A stretch of 64,000 nucleotides of DNA, from the NCBI RefSeq assembly GCF_035621355.1, contig NZ_CP141769.1:806001-870000 (forward strand). The letters are read 5' to 3'. This document shows, in pieces, positions 25,446-34,450 of this stretch (positions are counted from its first letter, which is position 1; each line of letters opens with the position of its first letter). The notes beneath the pieces were generated by a model. It saw only the letters and a list, made by a program, of their open reading frames with translations, had not been told where the DNA came from and ran no database searches. Position numbers and translations under genes: made by a program. This DNA is from Thiobacillus sp. SCUT-2. GTDB lineage: Bacteria > Pseudomonadota > Gammaproteobacteria > Burkholderiales > Thiobacillaceae.

Positions 25446-27026
25446 TTACAGGTAGTCCTCGATCGGCAGCGCCTGCAGGATGCGCAGCAGGCCGCGCTGG
25501 ATCGGAGTGGTCTCCGGCTCGAGGTCGAAGGTGCGCGGGGTGCCCTGGTGGACGTCGGTCCACTGCAGCCGCCTCACCGCCTTGGCGCCGACGGTCTCGA
25601 CCACCAGGCGGGGGCGGAAGCTGCGCTCGGGGCGCATGGCGTCCTCCGCGATCGCGGTGACCTCGCGGGCGATCTCGGGAGAATGGATGACCAGCCCCAT
25701 TTCGGTGTTGAGCAGGGTCGAACGCGGATCGAAGTTGAAGCTGCCGATGAATACGTATTCGTCGTCGAAGACGAAGGTCTTGGCATGCAGGCTGGCGCGC
25801 GAGGAGCCCCGGCGCAGGTCGCGCAGGCGGCCCCCGATGGGTTCGGCCACCGGCTTCAGCTCGTACAGGTTGACCCCGGCTTCCAGCAGCGGGACGCGAT
25901 AGTTGGCGTAGCCGGCATGCACGATCGGCACGTCGCTGGCGGAATACGCGTTGGTGAGCACGTCCACCTGCACGCCGCGGCTCCGCCAGTATTCGAAATA
26001 GGCCATGCCCGTGGCGCCGGGCACGAAATAGGGCGACACGATGAGCGCGCGCCGCGCGGGATTGAGGCCCAGGCCGGCGAACTGGCCGAGCAGCAGCTGC
26101 GAGGTGGCTTCGTGGCGCTTGAGTACCTTGTCCGGCGGGTCGACGATCAGGTCGGCGCGCGCGATGCGCCACGGAATCGTGCCTTGCAGGAGCCCCGGCA
26201 GCGGGTCGGCCGCGGTGAGCGCGCGGCCGTACTCGCTGTCCAGCTGCTGGGCCCTGAACGTGACGAGGCGCTCGATGGTGCGCTGCAGCCGCTGCTCGCT
26301 GGTCCTTACCGGCAGGGCGGAGGCGGGGACCGCGGCCTGGCTGTTCCAGTAGGCGTCGAACGCGTGCGACATGGCGTCGACGACCGCGCCTCCCGCGAGG
26401 ACGTCGAGGTCGACGAAGGCGACCCGGTGGTCGGCGCCGAAATATTCGTCGCCGATGTTGCGCCCGCCGGTGATCCCGAGCTGGTTGTCGGCGATGAAGA
26501 GCTTGTTGTGCATGCGGCGGTTGAGGCGCACGCGCTCGCGCAGCGCCTGCCAGCCCTTCACCAGGAGGCTGGTGCTGCGGGTGTGGAAGGGGTTGAACAG
26601 GCGCACCTGGATGTTCGGATGGGCGTTGAGCGTGGCGAGTCCGAGGTCCTTGTCGGCGGCGTCGATGTCGTCGATCAGCAGCCGCACGCGCACGCCGCGT
26701 TCGGCCGCGGCCAGCAGCGCGGCGGCGACCATCTTGCCGGTGGTGTCGTTGTGGAACAGGTAGTACTGCACGTCGAGCGTGCGGCTCGCGCGCGCAGCCA
26801 GCGCGAGCCGGGCGGCCAGCGCCGCCCGGTCGTCCTCCAGCAGGTGGAAGCCCGATTCGCCAGGCGGAATCCAGGCGGCCAGCCGCTCTTTCAGGGGGCT
26901 CTCTTCGCGGGTGGATATCGCCTGCGAGGGCAGGCGCCTGGCGTCGAGATTGAGGGTCGGGGCACAGCCGGCGAGCAGCGCCGCGGCCAGCGCGAGGCAG
27001 GCGAGCCGCTCAGGCCGTCTGCTCAT
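25446..27026 (-). CDS. Phospholipase D-family lipoprotein (ClsC-like cardiolipin synthase)
   Basis: 526 residues with lipoprotein signal and lipobox LLAGC (Cys21). Two HKD motifs, MHNKLFIADNQLGITGGRN and LHAKTFVFDDEYVFIGSFN, give the PLD active site. Length and N-terminal DVQYYLFHND motif match the ClsC/YmdC branch of cardiolipin synthases rather than nucleases. ClsC of E. coli needs its partner YmdB and uses phosphatidylethanolamine; no partner gene is seen here. The ATG overlaps ampD by 17 bp. Confidence 0.88.
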   Translation of the reverse strand: MSRRPERLACLALAAALLAGCAPTLNLDARRLPSQAISTREESPLKERLAAWIPPGESGFHLLEDDRAALAARLALAARASRTLDVQYYLFHNDTTGKMVAAALLAAAERGVRVRLLIDDIDAADKDLGLATLNAHPNIQVRLFNPFHTRSTSLLVKGWQALRERVRLNRRMHNKLFIADNQLGITGGRNIGDEYFGADHRVAFVDLDVLAGGAVVDAMSHAFDAYWNSQAAVPASALPVRTSEQRLQRTIERLVTFRAQQLDSEYGRALTAADPLPGLLQGTIPWRIARADLIVDPPDKVLKRHEATSQLLLGQFAGLGLNPARRALIVSPYFVPGATGMAYFEYWRSRGVQVDVLTNAYSASDVPIVHAGYANYRVPLLEAGVNLYELKPVAEPIGGRLRDLRRGSSRASLHAKTFVFDDEYVFIGSFNFDPRSTLLNTEMGLVIHSPEIAREVTAIAEDAMRPERSFRPRLVVETVGAKAVRRLQWTDVHQGTPRTFDLEPETTPIQRGLLRILQALPIEDYL

Positions 27027-27570
27027 CCAGCCGGTGCCAGGCGAAATGAGGGCCGGGATCGGTCTTGCGGCCGGGCGCGATGTCGCTGTGGCCGACCACG
27101 CCGCGGATCGGATAACGTGTCTTCAGGCAGGCCACGAGCGGACGGAGCGTGGCGTACTGGGCGTCGGTGAACGGGCGGTCGTCGGCACCCTCCAGCTCGA
27201 TGCCGATGGAGAAGTCGTTGCAGTGCTCGCGTCCCTCCCAGTTCGACAGCCCGGCATGCCAGGCGCGCAGCGTGCAGGGCACGAACTGGATCAGTGCGCC
27301 GTCGCGGCGGACGAAGAAGTGCGCCGAGACCCGGAGGCCGCGGATGCCCGCGTAATAGGGATGCGCGTCCCAGTCGAGCCGGTTGGTGAACAGCTCGATC
27401 ACCGCGTCGCCGTCGAAGACGCCCGGCGGCAGCGAGATGTTGTGGATGACGACCAGTTCGATCGCCATGTCCTGCGGGCGCGCGTCGCAGTTCGGCGAGG
27501 GGATGTGCCGGGCGGCGGACAGCCAGCCGGAGGCATCGAAATCGCAGGGTGGCGGGGGCGCAATCGACAT
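27010..27570 (-). CDS. ampD: 1,6-anhydro-N-acetylmuramyl-L-alanine amidase AmpD
   Basis: 186-residue cytoplasmic zinc amidase that cleaves anhydroMurNAc from the peptide during cell-wall recycling. Zinc ligands by alignment: H43 (VVIHNISLPPG), H161 (VGHSDIAPGRK) and D171; E125 in IGIELEGAD is the catalytic Glu. Length is normal for AmpD. It begins an operon with the phospholipase D-like gene. Next to the start, 27571-27658, is the divergent region shared with hpt. Confidence 0.95.
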   Translation of the reverse strand: MSIAPPPPCDFDASGWLSAARHIPSPNCDARPQDMAIELVVIHNISLPPGVFDGDAVIELFTNRLDWDAHPYYAGIRGLRVSAHFFVRRDGALIQFVPCTLRAWHAGLSNWEGREHCNDFSIGIELEGADDRPFTDAQYATLRPLVACLKTRYPIRGVVGHSDIAPGRKTDPGPHFAWHRLDEQTA

Positions 27571-27658
27571 GGCGCAAGCTTACTCGACCGGTGCCGAGTC
27601 TGGAAACATCGGCCGACAGTCCGTAGACTGCCGGTTTTTCAGGAGATCCGGGGACGCC

Positions 27659-28204
27659 ATGACACGGCACGACGCGCAAGCAATGCTGGACCGCGCCGAG
27701 CGCATCGCCACCGAAACGGAGGTTCAGGCGGCGCTCGACCGGCTGGCCGCGGAGATCGGGCGCGAGCTCGCCGGGGCTTTCCCGCTGGTGCTGGCCGTCA
27801 TGGGCGGCGCCGTGGTGTTCGCGGGCCAGCTGCTGCCGCGGCTGCGCTTTCCGCTCGAATTCGACTATCTGCATGTCACCCGCTATCGGGGCAAGACGCA
27901 GGGCGGCGAGATGGAATGGCGCGTGCTGCCCGGGCAGAACGTGGCCGGAAGGACCGTGCTGGTGCTCGACGACATCCTGGACGAAGGCGAAACCCTGGCG
28001 GCGATCCGCGACAAGCTGGTGCAGATGGGGGCAGCGCGCGTGACGTCGGCGGTGCTCACCGACAAGGCCAACGGGCTCGCCAAGCCGATCCGCGCGGATT
28101 TCGTCGGCCTGGAGGTGCCGGACCGCTACGTGTTCGGCTGCGGCATGGACGCCTACGGACTGTGGCGCAACCTGCCTGCCATTTACGCATTGAAGGACGC
28201 ATGA
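27659..28204 (+). CDS. hpt: Hypoxanthine-guanine phosphoribosyltransferase
   Basis: 181-residue purine phosphoribosyltransferase that makes IMP or GMP from hypoxanthine or guanine plus PRPP. The PRPP motif VLVLDDILDEGETL (about 99-112) and the metal/pyrophosphate loop AVMGGAVVFAG are intact; the C-terminal FVGLEVPDRYVFGCGMD supplies base contacts. It is followed one base later by a methylthioinosine phosphorylase gene, whose product hypoxanthine it could use directly. Confidence 0.94.
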   Translation: MTRHDAQAMLDRAERIATETEVQAALDRLAAEIGRELAGAFPLVLAVMGGAVVFAGQLLPRLRFPLEFDYLHVTRYRGKTQGGEMEWRVLPGQNVAGRTVLVLDDILDEGETLAAIRDKLVQMGAARVTSAVLTDKANGLAKPIRADFVGLEVPDRYVFGCGMDAYGLWRNLPAIYALKDA

Positions 28205-28205
28205 C

Positions 28206-28967
28206 ATGTTAGCCATCATCGGCGGCACCGGACTGACGCAGCTCGCCAATCTCGAGATCACCCACCGCAAGGTGGCCCGCACGCCCTGGGGGGAACCCTC
28301 GGGTGCGCTCACCTTCGGCCGCATCTGCGGCCAGGAGGTGATCTTCCTTGCGCGGCACGGCTACGGCCACACCATCCCGCCGCACGAGGTCAACTACCGT
28401 GCCAACCTGTGGGCGCTGAAGGATCACGGCGTCGACCGCGTCGTTTCGGTGGCGACGGTCGGCGGCATCCTGCCCGAGCTGATTCCGGGCACCCTGGTGA
28501 TTCCCGACCAGGTCATCGACTACACCCACAGCCGGGGGGCGACGTATTTCGTGCAGAGCGAGAAGCCGGTGACCCATGTCGATTTCACCTATCCGTATTG
28601 CGAGGCGATGCGCGCTGCGCTGCTGCAGGCGGCCGACAATGCCGGCATCCGCCTGCGCGCGGGCGGGGTGTACGGTGCGGTGCAGGGCCCGCGTCTGGAG
28701 ACCGCGGCCGAAATCAACCGCATGGAACGCGACGGCGCCGACATGGTCGGCATGACCGGCATGCCCGAGGCCTACCTGGCGCGCGAGCTGGGGCTCTGCT
28801 ATGCGACGGTGGGCGCGGTCGTGAACTACGCGGCCGGCCGCGGGCTGTCGGCCGACGGCATCCAGATGGAGGAAATCCAGGCGGTGGTCGGCGAGGTGAT
28901 GCATCAGGTGCGCCACCTGCTCGAGCAGCTGGTGACCGACGACGCGGCAGGCCTGTGCGCAATCTGA
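28206..28967 (+). CDS. S-methyl-5'-thioinosine / methylthioadenosine phosphorylase
   Basis: 253-residue nucleoside phosphorylase of the MTAP/PNP fold: phosphate site GGTGLTQL at the N-terminus, ARHGYGHTIPPHEVNYRAN, and MVGMTGMPEAYLARELG. The neighbouring hpt gene favours the S-methyl-5'-thioinosine phosphorylase (MTIP) reading as characterised in Pseudomonas aeruginosa, where methylthioadenosine is first deaminated and the product hypoxanthine is salvaged by Hpt. Motifs alone do not separate MTIP from MTAP. Confidence 0.88.
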   Translation: MLAIIGGTGLTQLANLEITHRKVARTPWGEPSGALTFGRICGQEVIFLARHGYGHTIPPHEVNYRANLWALKDHGVDRVVSVATVGGILPELIPGTLVIPDQVIDYTHSRGATYFVQSEKPVTHVDFTYPYCEAMRAALLQAADNAGIRLRAGGVYGAVQGPRLETAAEINRMERDGADMVGMTGMPEAYLARELGLCYATVGAVVNYAAGRGLSADGIQMEEIQAVVGEVMHQVRHLLEQLVTDDAAGLCAI

Positions 28968-28988
28968 TTGCGCCGTGACGCGGGGACG

Positions 28989-29711
28989 ATGAAGCTCTAT
29001 CGCATCCTGCAGTCGCAGGGCTTCGGCTCGCGCAAGGGCTGCATGGCACGCGTGCGTGCGGGGGCGGTCGCAGTCAACGGGGCCGTCTGCGACGATCCCG
29101 AAGCCGAGATCGATACCACGGGCCTCGAGCTGACGCTCGACGGTGCCGTCTGGGCCTATCGCGAGAAGGCCTATCTCATGATGCACAAGCCGGCCGGCTA
29201 CGAGTGCTCGCATCACCCGAGCCACCATCCCGGCGTCTTCAGCCTGTTGCCTGCGCCGCTGCTGCAGCGCGGCGTGCAGTGCGTCGGGCGGCTCGACCAG
29301 GACACCACCGGGCTGCTGCTGTTTTCCGACGACGGCCAGTTCATCCATCGCATGATCGCGCCCAGAAAACGCATCGCCAAGGTCTATCGTGCACGCTGCG
29401 CCGAGCCGGTGACCGATGCCATGCTCGAGGCGCTTCGCGCCGGCGTCCAGCTCAATGACGAGCCGGCGCCGATCGCGGCGCTGGCGTGCGAAAGGCTGGA
29501 TGCGATCACCCTGCGCCTCACGCTCGCCGAGGGAAAATACCACCAGGTCAAGCGCATGATTGCCGCGGCCGGCAGCCGGGTGGAGGCGCTCCATCGCGAA
29601 GCGATGGGCGCCTTCGCACTGCCCGTCGACCTGGCTCCCGGCGCCTGGCGCTGGCTGGAGGCGGCGGACCTGCAACGACTGGAGCAAGCATGGCCATCCA
29701 ACCCGTACTGA
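28989..29711 (+). CDS. rsuA: 16S rRNA pseudouridine synthase, RsuA-like
   Basis: 240 residues: N-terminal S4-like RNA-binding domain ([20 protein letters not shown]) followed by an RsuA/RluB/E/F catalytic domain with the catalytic Asp in [18 protein letters not shown]. The C-terminal [22 protein letters not shown] is diagnostic. RsuA modifies U516 of 16S rRNA; RluE/RluF are alternatives. ATG 28989 begins at the S4 domain. The last 22 bp overlap def. Confidence 0.87.
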   Translation: MKLYRILQSQGFGSRKGCMARVRAGAVAVNGAVCDDPEAEIDTTGLELTLDGAVWAYREKAYLMMHKPAGYECSHHPSHHPGVFSLLPAPLLQRGVQCVGRLDQDTTGLLLFSDDGQFIHRMIAPRKRIAKVYRARCAEPVTDAMLEALRAGVQLNDEPAPIAALACERLDAITLRLTLAEGKYHQVKRMIAAAGSRVEALHREAMGAFALPVDLAPGAWRWLEAADLQRLEQAWPSNPY

Positions 29712-30223
29712 AGATGGGCGACCCGCGCCTGTTGGCGCAGGCACGTGCGGTCGAGGACTTCGGCTCGCCCGAGCTTGCCCGGCTGATCGTCGACATGCAC
29801 GACACCATGCGCGCGCTCAACGGCGCCGGGCTCGCCGCGCCGCAGATCGGGGTCGGCCTGCAGGTGGTGATCTTCGAAGTCGCGTCGAATCCGCGTTATC
29901 CGGATGCCGAAGGCGTGCCGTTCACGGTCCTGATCAACCCCGTCCTGACGCCGCTGTCGGACGTGATGGAAGAGGGCTGGGAGGGCTGCCTGTCGGTACC
30001 GGGCATGCGGGGACTGGTGCCGCGCCACGCGAGCCTGCGCTACCAGGGGTTCGATGCCGCCGGGCATCCGATCGACCGCAGCGTGAGCGGGTTCCACGCA
30101 CGCGTGGTGCAGCACGAGGTCGACCATCTGCGCGGTATCCTGTATCCGATGCGGATCCGCGACCTGCGCAATTTCGGCTTCACCGAGACGCTTTTTCCCG
30201 GGCAGAGCCTGCAGGACGACTGA
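29690..30223 (+). CDS. def: Peptide deformylase
   Basis: 177-residue Fe/Zn hydrolase removing the formyl group from nascent proteins. All three motifs are intact: [10 protein letters not shown] (46-55), EGCLS with metal Cys100, and QHEVDH with H142, catalytic E143 and H146. ATG 29690 is inside the end of the upstream pseudouridine synthase gene. Length of 177 is in the normal Def range; the gene is not in the usual def-fmt pair, so another deformylase may exist elsewhere. Confidence 0.95.
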   Translation: MAIQPVLKMGDPRLLAQARAVEDFGSPELARLIVDMHDTMRALNGAGLAAPQIGVGLQVVIFEVASNPRYPDAEGVPFTVLINPVLTPLSDVMEEGWEGCLSVPGMRGLVPRHASLRYQGFDAAGHPIDRSVSGFHARVVQHEVDHLRGILYPMRIRDLRNFGFTETLFPGQSLQDD

Positions 30224-30261
30224 CGGGAATCCGACGCATTCAGGCATGCATTTAGCTTGCC

Positions 30262-30288
30262 TAAAGTTGGGCCCGTCGCCGCCGCTAA
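30262..30288 (+). promoter_or_regulatory. Near-consensus sigma-28 (FliA) promoter
   Basis: TAAAGTTG (30262-30269), an 11-bp spacer, then GCCGCTAA (30281-30288). The E. coli FliA consensus is TAAAGTTT-N11-GCCGATAA, so 14 of 16 bases match with exact spacing. It lies 52 bp before the FlaF-like gene. Confidence 0.75.
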
Positions 30289-30339
30289 CTTGCTACGTAA
30301 CCGTGGGCGAGGTGCCCCGGTCGAGCAGCAAGGACGACA

Positions 30340-30723
30340 ATGAGCCCGGAAAACGAGATCAGGCAGGCGCAGCGCCGCATCCGCCACGCAGACGTGATGA
30401 TGGACGAAGCGACCCAGCTCGACGAAATCGCCGCCCAGTTGATGGCCGTGCAGCGGCACTGGCATGCCCCCGATCGTTCGCTTCAGTTGATGACCGCGCT
30501 GGAGGCCAGCCGCAGCGTCTGGCACGCGATCCAGGCGGCGCTCGCGCACGGAAGCCTGCTGCTTCCGCCGGAAGTGCAGCACAACCTGCTGATTCTGTCC
30601 GTCTACGCCGACAGCAAGATCACCGCGTGCGAATCCTGTCCCGACGCCGATACGCTGGCCAGCCTGATCGCGCTGACGCGCACGCTGGCAGGCAGCCTCA
30701 AGGAATGGCGGGAGGCGGCATGA
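30340..30723 (+). CDS. FlaF-like protein (probable flagellar regulator)
   Basis: 127-residue all-helical protein. The segment SVWHAIQAALAHGSLLLPPEVQHNLLILSVYAD resembles the FlaF family core (W..FQ.DL......LP.EL...LLSLA.FV), a small cytoplasmic regulator of flagellin production in alphaproteobacteria. The match is by eye and partial, but a near-consensus sigma-28 promoter just upstream independently supports a flagellar role. No other flagellar gene is visible in the window. Alternative: an unrelated helical protein. The 74-residue gene overlaps its stop (ATGA). Confidence 0.55.
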   Translation: MSPENEIRQAQRRIRHADVMMDEATQLDEIAAQLMAVQRHWHAPDRSLQLMTALEASRSVWHAIQAALAHGSLLLPPEVQHNLLILSVYADSKITACESCPDADTLASLIALTRTLAGSLKEWREAA

Positions 30724-30944
30724 AGGCGAGGCAGGCATCGGCGCATCGTCCCGCCCTCGAATTCGCCAGCCCGGTCGGCGCCGGCACCTCGGTGCGTCCG
30801 GGACGGGGGCGCAGCCGCGTCAAGTCCGACGCCGACGAGAAGGTCAAGAAGCCGGCCGACGGTGTCCGCAAGAAGGCGCCTCAGCCGCGCAAGGCGCCGT
30901 CCCGCGGCCGCTACGTCGACGAATACGCGCGCCCGGCTTGCTAG
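30720..30944 (+). CDS. Small basic disordered protein
   Basis: 74 residues, very rich in Lys, Arg, Pro and Ala with no obvious fold, pI clearly basic. It starts at an ATG overlapping the stop of the FlaF-like gene, so it is coupled to it, and ends 10 bp before the convergent glnD. The ending RGRYVDEYARPAC is the only ordered-looking part. Function unknown; a nucleic-acid binding role is only a guess from charge. Confidence 0.5.
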   Translation: MKARQASAHRPALEFASPVGAGTSVRPGRGRSRVKSDADEKVKKPADGVRKKAPQPRKAPSRGRYVDEYARPAC

Positions 30945-30954
30945 CCGCGGCGCT

Positions 30955-33504
30955 TCATTCCAGCGCTTCCCGGATTTCCGCTTCCAGCGCCTCGCGTTCC
31001 GCTGCCGCCTGCAGGCGCGCTCCGCGGATCAGGAAGGTGTCCTCGACGCGCTCGCCGAGCGTGTCGATCTTCGCGGCATAGACGCTGACCCCATGGCGCA
31101 TCAGCACGTCGGCCACGGCGAACAGCAGGCCGCCGCGGTCCGCGCAGGTGATCGACAACTGGTAGCCCTTGCCCTGCGCGTCGGCGTCCAGCTGCACCGT
31201 CGTCGGATAGGGATGATGGCGCTGGTGGCGCGACAGGCGGCCGCGCGGAACCGGCTGCAGCGGGCGCGCCGGCTCGAGGTCGCGCGCCAGCTCGTGCTCG
31301 ACGAAGCTGAGGAAGTCGCGGTAATGAATGCCGCGATGCACCAGGTCCATGACCTGGAAGCTGTCGAGCGCATAGCCGTTGCCGGTCGTGTGGATCTTCG
31401 CCTCGAGAATCGTGTAGCGGATGCGGGCGAAGAAGCCGCAGATGCGCGCGAAGATGTCGGGACGGTCGGGCGCGTAGACCAGCACCTGGATCCCCTCGCC
31501 CGCCGGTGACAGCCGCGCCCGCACCACGGCGTCGCGGCCGTCGGTGCGGCGCCACAGCATGCGCGCCTGCCAGGCCATGTCGCGGGCATCGAAACGGATG
31601 AAATAGCGCTCGTCGAGATGCCGCCACAGCGCGTCGGCGGCGTCGGCCGGCAGGCCATAGAGGGCGAGGTTGATCCGGGCCTCGTCCTGCTTGGCGGCGA
31701 TGTCGGATCGCGCCGCTTCGCCGCCGGCCAGACAGGCGCGTGCGGCGTGGTAGAGGTCTTCCAGCAGCTTGCCCTTCCAGGCGTTCCAGACCGTGGGGCT
31801 GGTGCCGCGGATGTCGGCGACGGTCAGCAGGTAGAGCGCGTCGAGCCGGCGCGCGTCGCCGACCCGCGCGGCGAAGGCGGCGATTACCTCGGGGTCGCTG
31901 ATGTCCTCCTTCTGCGAGGTCCGCGACATCACCAGGTGCATCTCCACCAGCCACGCGACCAGCGCGCTGTCCGCCTTGTCGAGCCCGTGCCGGCGACAGA
32001 AGCGGCGTGCGTCAGCGGCGCCGAGTTCCGAATGGTCGCCGCCGCGGCCCTTGGCGATGTCGTGGAACAGCGCGGCGAGATACAGCAGCTCGGGCTTGTC
32101 GAATGCGGTGATGAGCCGGCTGGCGAGCGGGAATTCGTGGGCCAGTTCGGGGACCGTGAAGCGCCGCACGTTGCGCAGCACGGTGAGGATGTGCTCGTCG
32201 ACCGTGTAGACGTGGAAGAGATCGTGCTGCATCTGCCCGACGATCCGTCCGAACGCCGGAATGTAGCGTCCGAGCAGGCCGTAGCGGTGCATCGCGCGCA
32301 GCGCCCGGGTGACGCCGGCCGGCTGGCGCAGCAGCGTCATGAACAGGCCGTGGTGCAGCGGGTTGGCGCGAAAGGCCGCATCGATGCGGGTGCTGCCGCG
32401 CCACAGCGCACGCAGCGTCGCCGGCTCGAAACCGGCGATCCCCGGGTGACGGGCGTACACGATGAACGCGCGCAGGAGCGCGTCGGGCTTGCGCTCGAAC
32501 AGGTCCGCGGCGCGTGCCTCGAGCAGGTTGGCGCGCAGCTGGAAATCGGCGTCGATCGGCTGCGGCGGCGCGGCGACCGGAAACAGGCGCACGCGCAGCG
32601 ACTGGATCAGGATGTCGTTGACGCGCTGGATCAGCTTGGCCGCCCGGTAATAGCCCTGCATCAGGCGTTCGCCCGGGCGGCGGTGGGGCGTCGCGGCGAG
32701 CCCGAGGCAGGCGGCGAGCTCGGTCTGATAGTCGAAGGCGAGGCGATCCTCGCGGCGTCCTGCCAGCAGGTGCAGGCGGATGCGCAGGGCCGACAGCGCG
32801 CGCTCCTCGCGGGCGATGCGGCGTGCCTCGGCGTGGGTGAGCAGGCCGGCGCGCGCGACGCCGCTCCAGCCGCCCTGGATGCCGCAGGCCTGCGCCAGCC
32901 AGTGGACCGTGTGCAGGTCGCGCAGACCGCCCGGGCTGTCCTTGAGGTTGGGCTCGAGCTTGTAGGCGCTGTCGTCGAAGCGCGCGTGGCGGGCCTGCTG
33001 CTCGGCGAGCTTGCCGTCGAAGAAGCGCTGCGCGTCGAAACGCGCCTGGAAGCGGCGACCGAAGGTGTCGAACAGGTCGAGTGCGCCCCACACCGGACGC
33101 GCTTCCAGCAGATTGGTCTCGACGGTCAGGTCGGCATCGGCCTCGGCGAGGCAGGCTTCGACGGTGCGCACGCTGTGGCCGATTTCCAGCCCGATGTCCC
33201 AGCAGGCCTGCACCCAGCGTTCGAGGGCGGCCTGCTCGTCGGGCGCCGGTTCGTGCGGCAGCAGCAGCAGCACGTCGACGTCGGAGCCGGGAAACAGCTC
33301 GCCGCGGCCGTAGCCGCCCACCGCCGCCAGGCAGGCGTGCGACGGCAGGCCAACGCGTCGCGACAGTTCGACGAGCACGTCGTCGACCAGCGCCGCGTGG
33401 CGGGTCAGATAGCGGGTGGCGTGTCTGTCGAGGAAAGCCGCCGCGAGGGCGGCGCGGCCGGACTTGAGCCGCTCGCGCAGGTCGGCGAACGGCGGGGCGC
33501 TCAC
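30955..33504 (-). CDS. glnD: [PII] uridylyltransferase / uridylyl-removing enzyme GlnD
   Basis: 849-residue nitrogen sensor that attaches or removes UMP on PII (GlnB). Order: nucleotidyltransferase domain with GGYGRGELFPGSDVDVLLL (about 63-81), GlnE-like helical region, HD domain (LFHDIAKGRGGDHSELGA), and two ACT domains near the C-terminus (VLVYAPDRPDIFARI, LSITCADRGGLLFAVA). Starts at GTG 33504, overlapping the map stop. Its substrate GlnB with Tyr51 is encoded at 58.7 kb. Confidence 0.96.
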   Translation of the reverse strand: MSAPPFADLRERLKSGRAALAAAFLDRHATRYLTRHAALVDDVLVELSRRVGLPSHACLAAVGGYGRGELFPGSDVDVLLLLPHEPAPDEQAALERWVQACWDIGLEIGHSVRTVEACLAEADADLTVETNLLEARPVWGALDLFDTFGRRFQARFDAQRFFDGKLAEQQARHARFDDSAYKLEPNLKDSPGGLRDLHTVHWLAQACGIQGGWSGVARAGLLTHAEARRIAREERALSALRIRLHLLAGRREDRLAFDYQTELAACLGLAATPHRRPGERLMQGYYRAAKLIQRVNDILIQSLRVRLFPVAAPPQPIDADFQLRANLLEARAADLFERKPDALLRAFIVYARHPGIAGFEPATLRALWRGSTRIDAAFRANPLHHGLFMTLLRQPAGVTRALRAMHRYGLLGRYIPAFGRIVGQMQHDLFHVYTVDEHILTVLRNVRRFTVPELAHEFPLASRLITAFDKPELLYLAALFHDIAKGRGGDHSELGAADARRFCRRHGLDKADSALVAWLVEMHLVMSRTSQKEDISDPEVIAAFAARVGDARRLDALYLLTVADIRGTSPTVWNAWKGKLLEDLYHAARACLAGGEAARSDIAAKQDEARINLALYGLPADAADALWRHLDERYFIRFDARDMAWQARMLWRRTDGRDAVVRARLSPAGEGIQVLVYAPDRPDIFARICGFFARIRYTILEAKIHTTGNGYALDSFQVMDLVHRGIHYRDFLSFVEHELARDLEPARPLQPVPRGRLSRHQRHHPYPTTVQLDADAQGKGYQLSITCADRGGLLFAVADVLMRHGVSVYAAKIDTLGERVEDTFLIRGARLQAAAEREALEAEIREALE

Positions 33505-34310
33505 GCCGCGTGGCGAATGCGGTCGGGGACGGCGGGCGTGCCGGCCGACACCGTCAGCACCTCGTAGCCGCTGTCGGTGACCAGCACGGTGTGCTCCCAT
33601 TGCGCCGACAGGCTGCGGTCCTTGGTGACGATGGTCCAGCCGTCGGGCAACTGGCGGATGTCGCGCTTGCCGGCATTGACCATTGGCTCGATCGTGAAGG
33701 TCATGCCGGGCTCCAGCATGAGGCCGGTGCCGGGCTTGCCGTAGTGCAGCACCTGGGGATCCTCGTGGAAATTGCGGCCGATGCCGTGGCCGCAGAATTC
33801 GCGCACGATGCTGTATCCGTGATTCTCGGCGAAGCGCTGGATGGCGTGGCCGATGTCGCCGAGGCGCACGCCGGGCTTGACGTGGTCGATGCCGACCCAC
33901 ATCGCCTCATAGGTCACCTGAATCAGGCGCTTGGCCTGGATCGACGCCTCGCCGACGGCGAACATGCGGCTGGTGTCGCCGTGCCAGCCGTCCTTGATGA
34001 CGGTGATGTCGAGGTTCACGATGTCGCCGTTCTTCAGCACCTTTTCGCCAGGCACGCCGTGACACACCTGGTTGTTGACCGAGGTGCAGATCGACTTCGG
34101 ATACGGGACGTGGCCGTTCGGCGCGTAGTTGAGCGGGGCGGGGACGGTGCCCTGCACGTTCACCATGTATTCGTGGCAGAGGCGGTCGAGCTCGCCGGTG
34201 GTGACGCCGGGCTTGACGAAGGGGGTGATGTAGTCGAGCACTTCCGAGGCGAGGCGGCCCGCGACGCGCATGCCCTCGATTTCGGCGCCGGTTTTGATCG
34301 TGACGGTCAT
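33501..34310 (-). CDS. map: Type I methionine aminopeptidase
   Basis: 269-residue metalloenzyme removing N-terminal Met. Metal ligands by pattern are D101, D112, His in GHGIGRNFHE, and Glu in TIEPMVNAG and QWEHTVLV. The catalytic His in HGVPGEKVL is present. Lies upstream of glnD with a GTGA overlap. In many proteobacteria map stands divergent from rpsB; here an exported-protein pair and a two-component system lie between them. Confidence 0.96.
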   Translation of the reverse strand: MTVTIKTGAEIEGMRVAGRLASEVLDYITPFVKPGVTTGELDRLCHEYMVNVQGTVPAPLNYAPNGHVPYPKSICTSVNNQVCHGVPGEKVLKNGDIVNLDITVIKDGWHGDTSRMFAVGEASIQAKRLIQVTYEAMWVGIDHVKPGVRLGDIGHAIQRFAENHGYSIVREFCGHGIGRNFHEDPQVLHYGKPGTGLMLEPGMTFTIEPMVNAGKRDIRQLPDGWTIVTKDRSLSAQWEHTVLVTDSGYEVLTVSAGTPAVPDRIRHAA

Positions 34311-34385
34311 GTAGAGGCTGGGCGGGGAAACTAAAGCCGCATTCTAGCGCCGCCGCCCACGCCCGAAAAACCTTTTTCCCAGTGC

Positions 34386-34419
34386 GGCAAAAAGAACGGG
34401 ATGCCTCGGGGCATCCCGT
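34386..34419 (-). terminator. Rho-independent terminator of the exported-protein operon
   Basis: Ten-base arms ACGGGATGCC (34396-34405) and GGCATCCCGT (34410-34419) with a TCGG tetraloop. On the minus strand the hairpin is followed by TCTTTTTGCC. It is 32 bp past the stop of the 96-residue gene. Confidence 0.88.
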
Positions 34420-34450
34420 CCGTGCCACCGATGAGGCGCGATGTGCGGGT

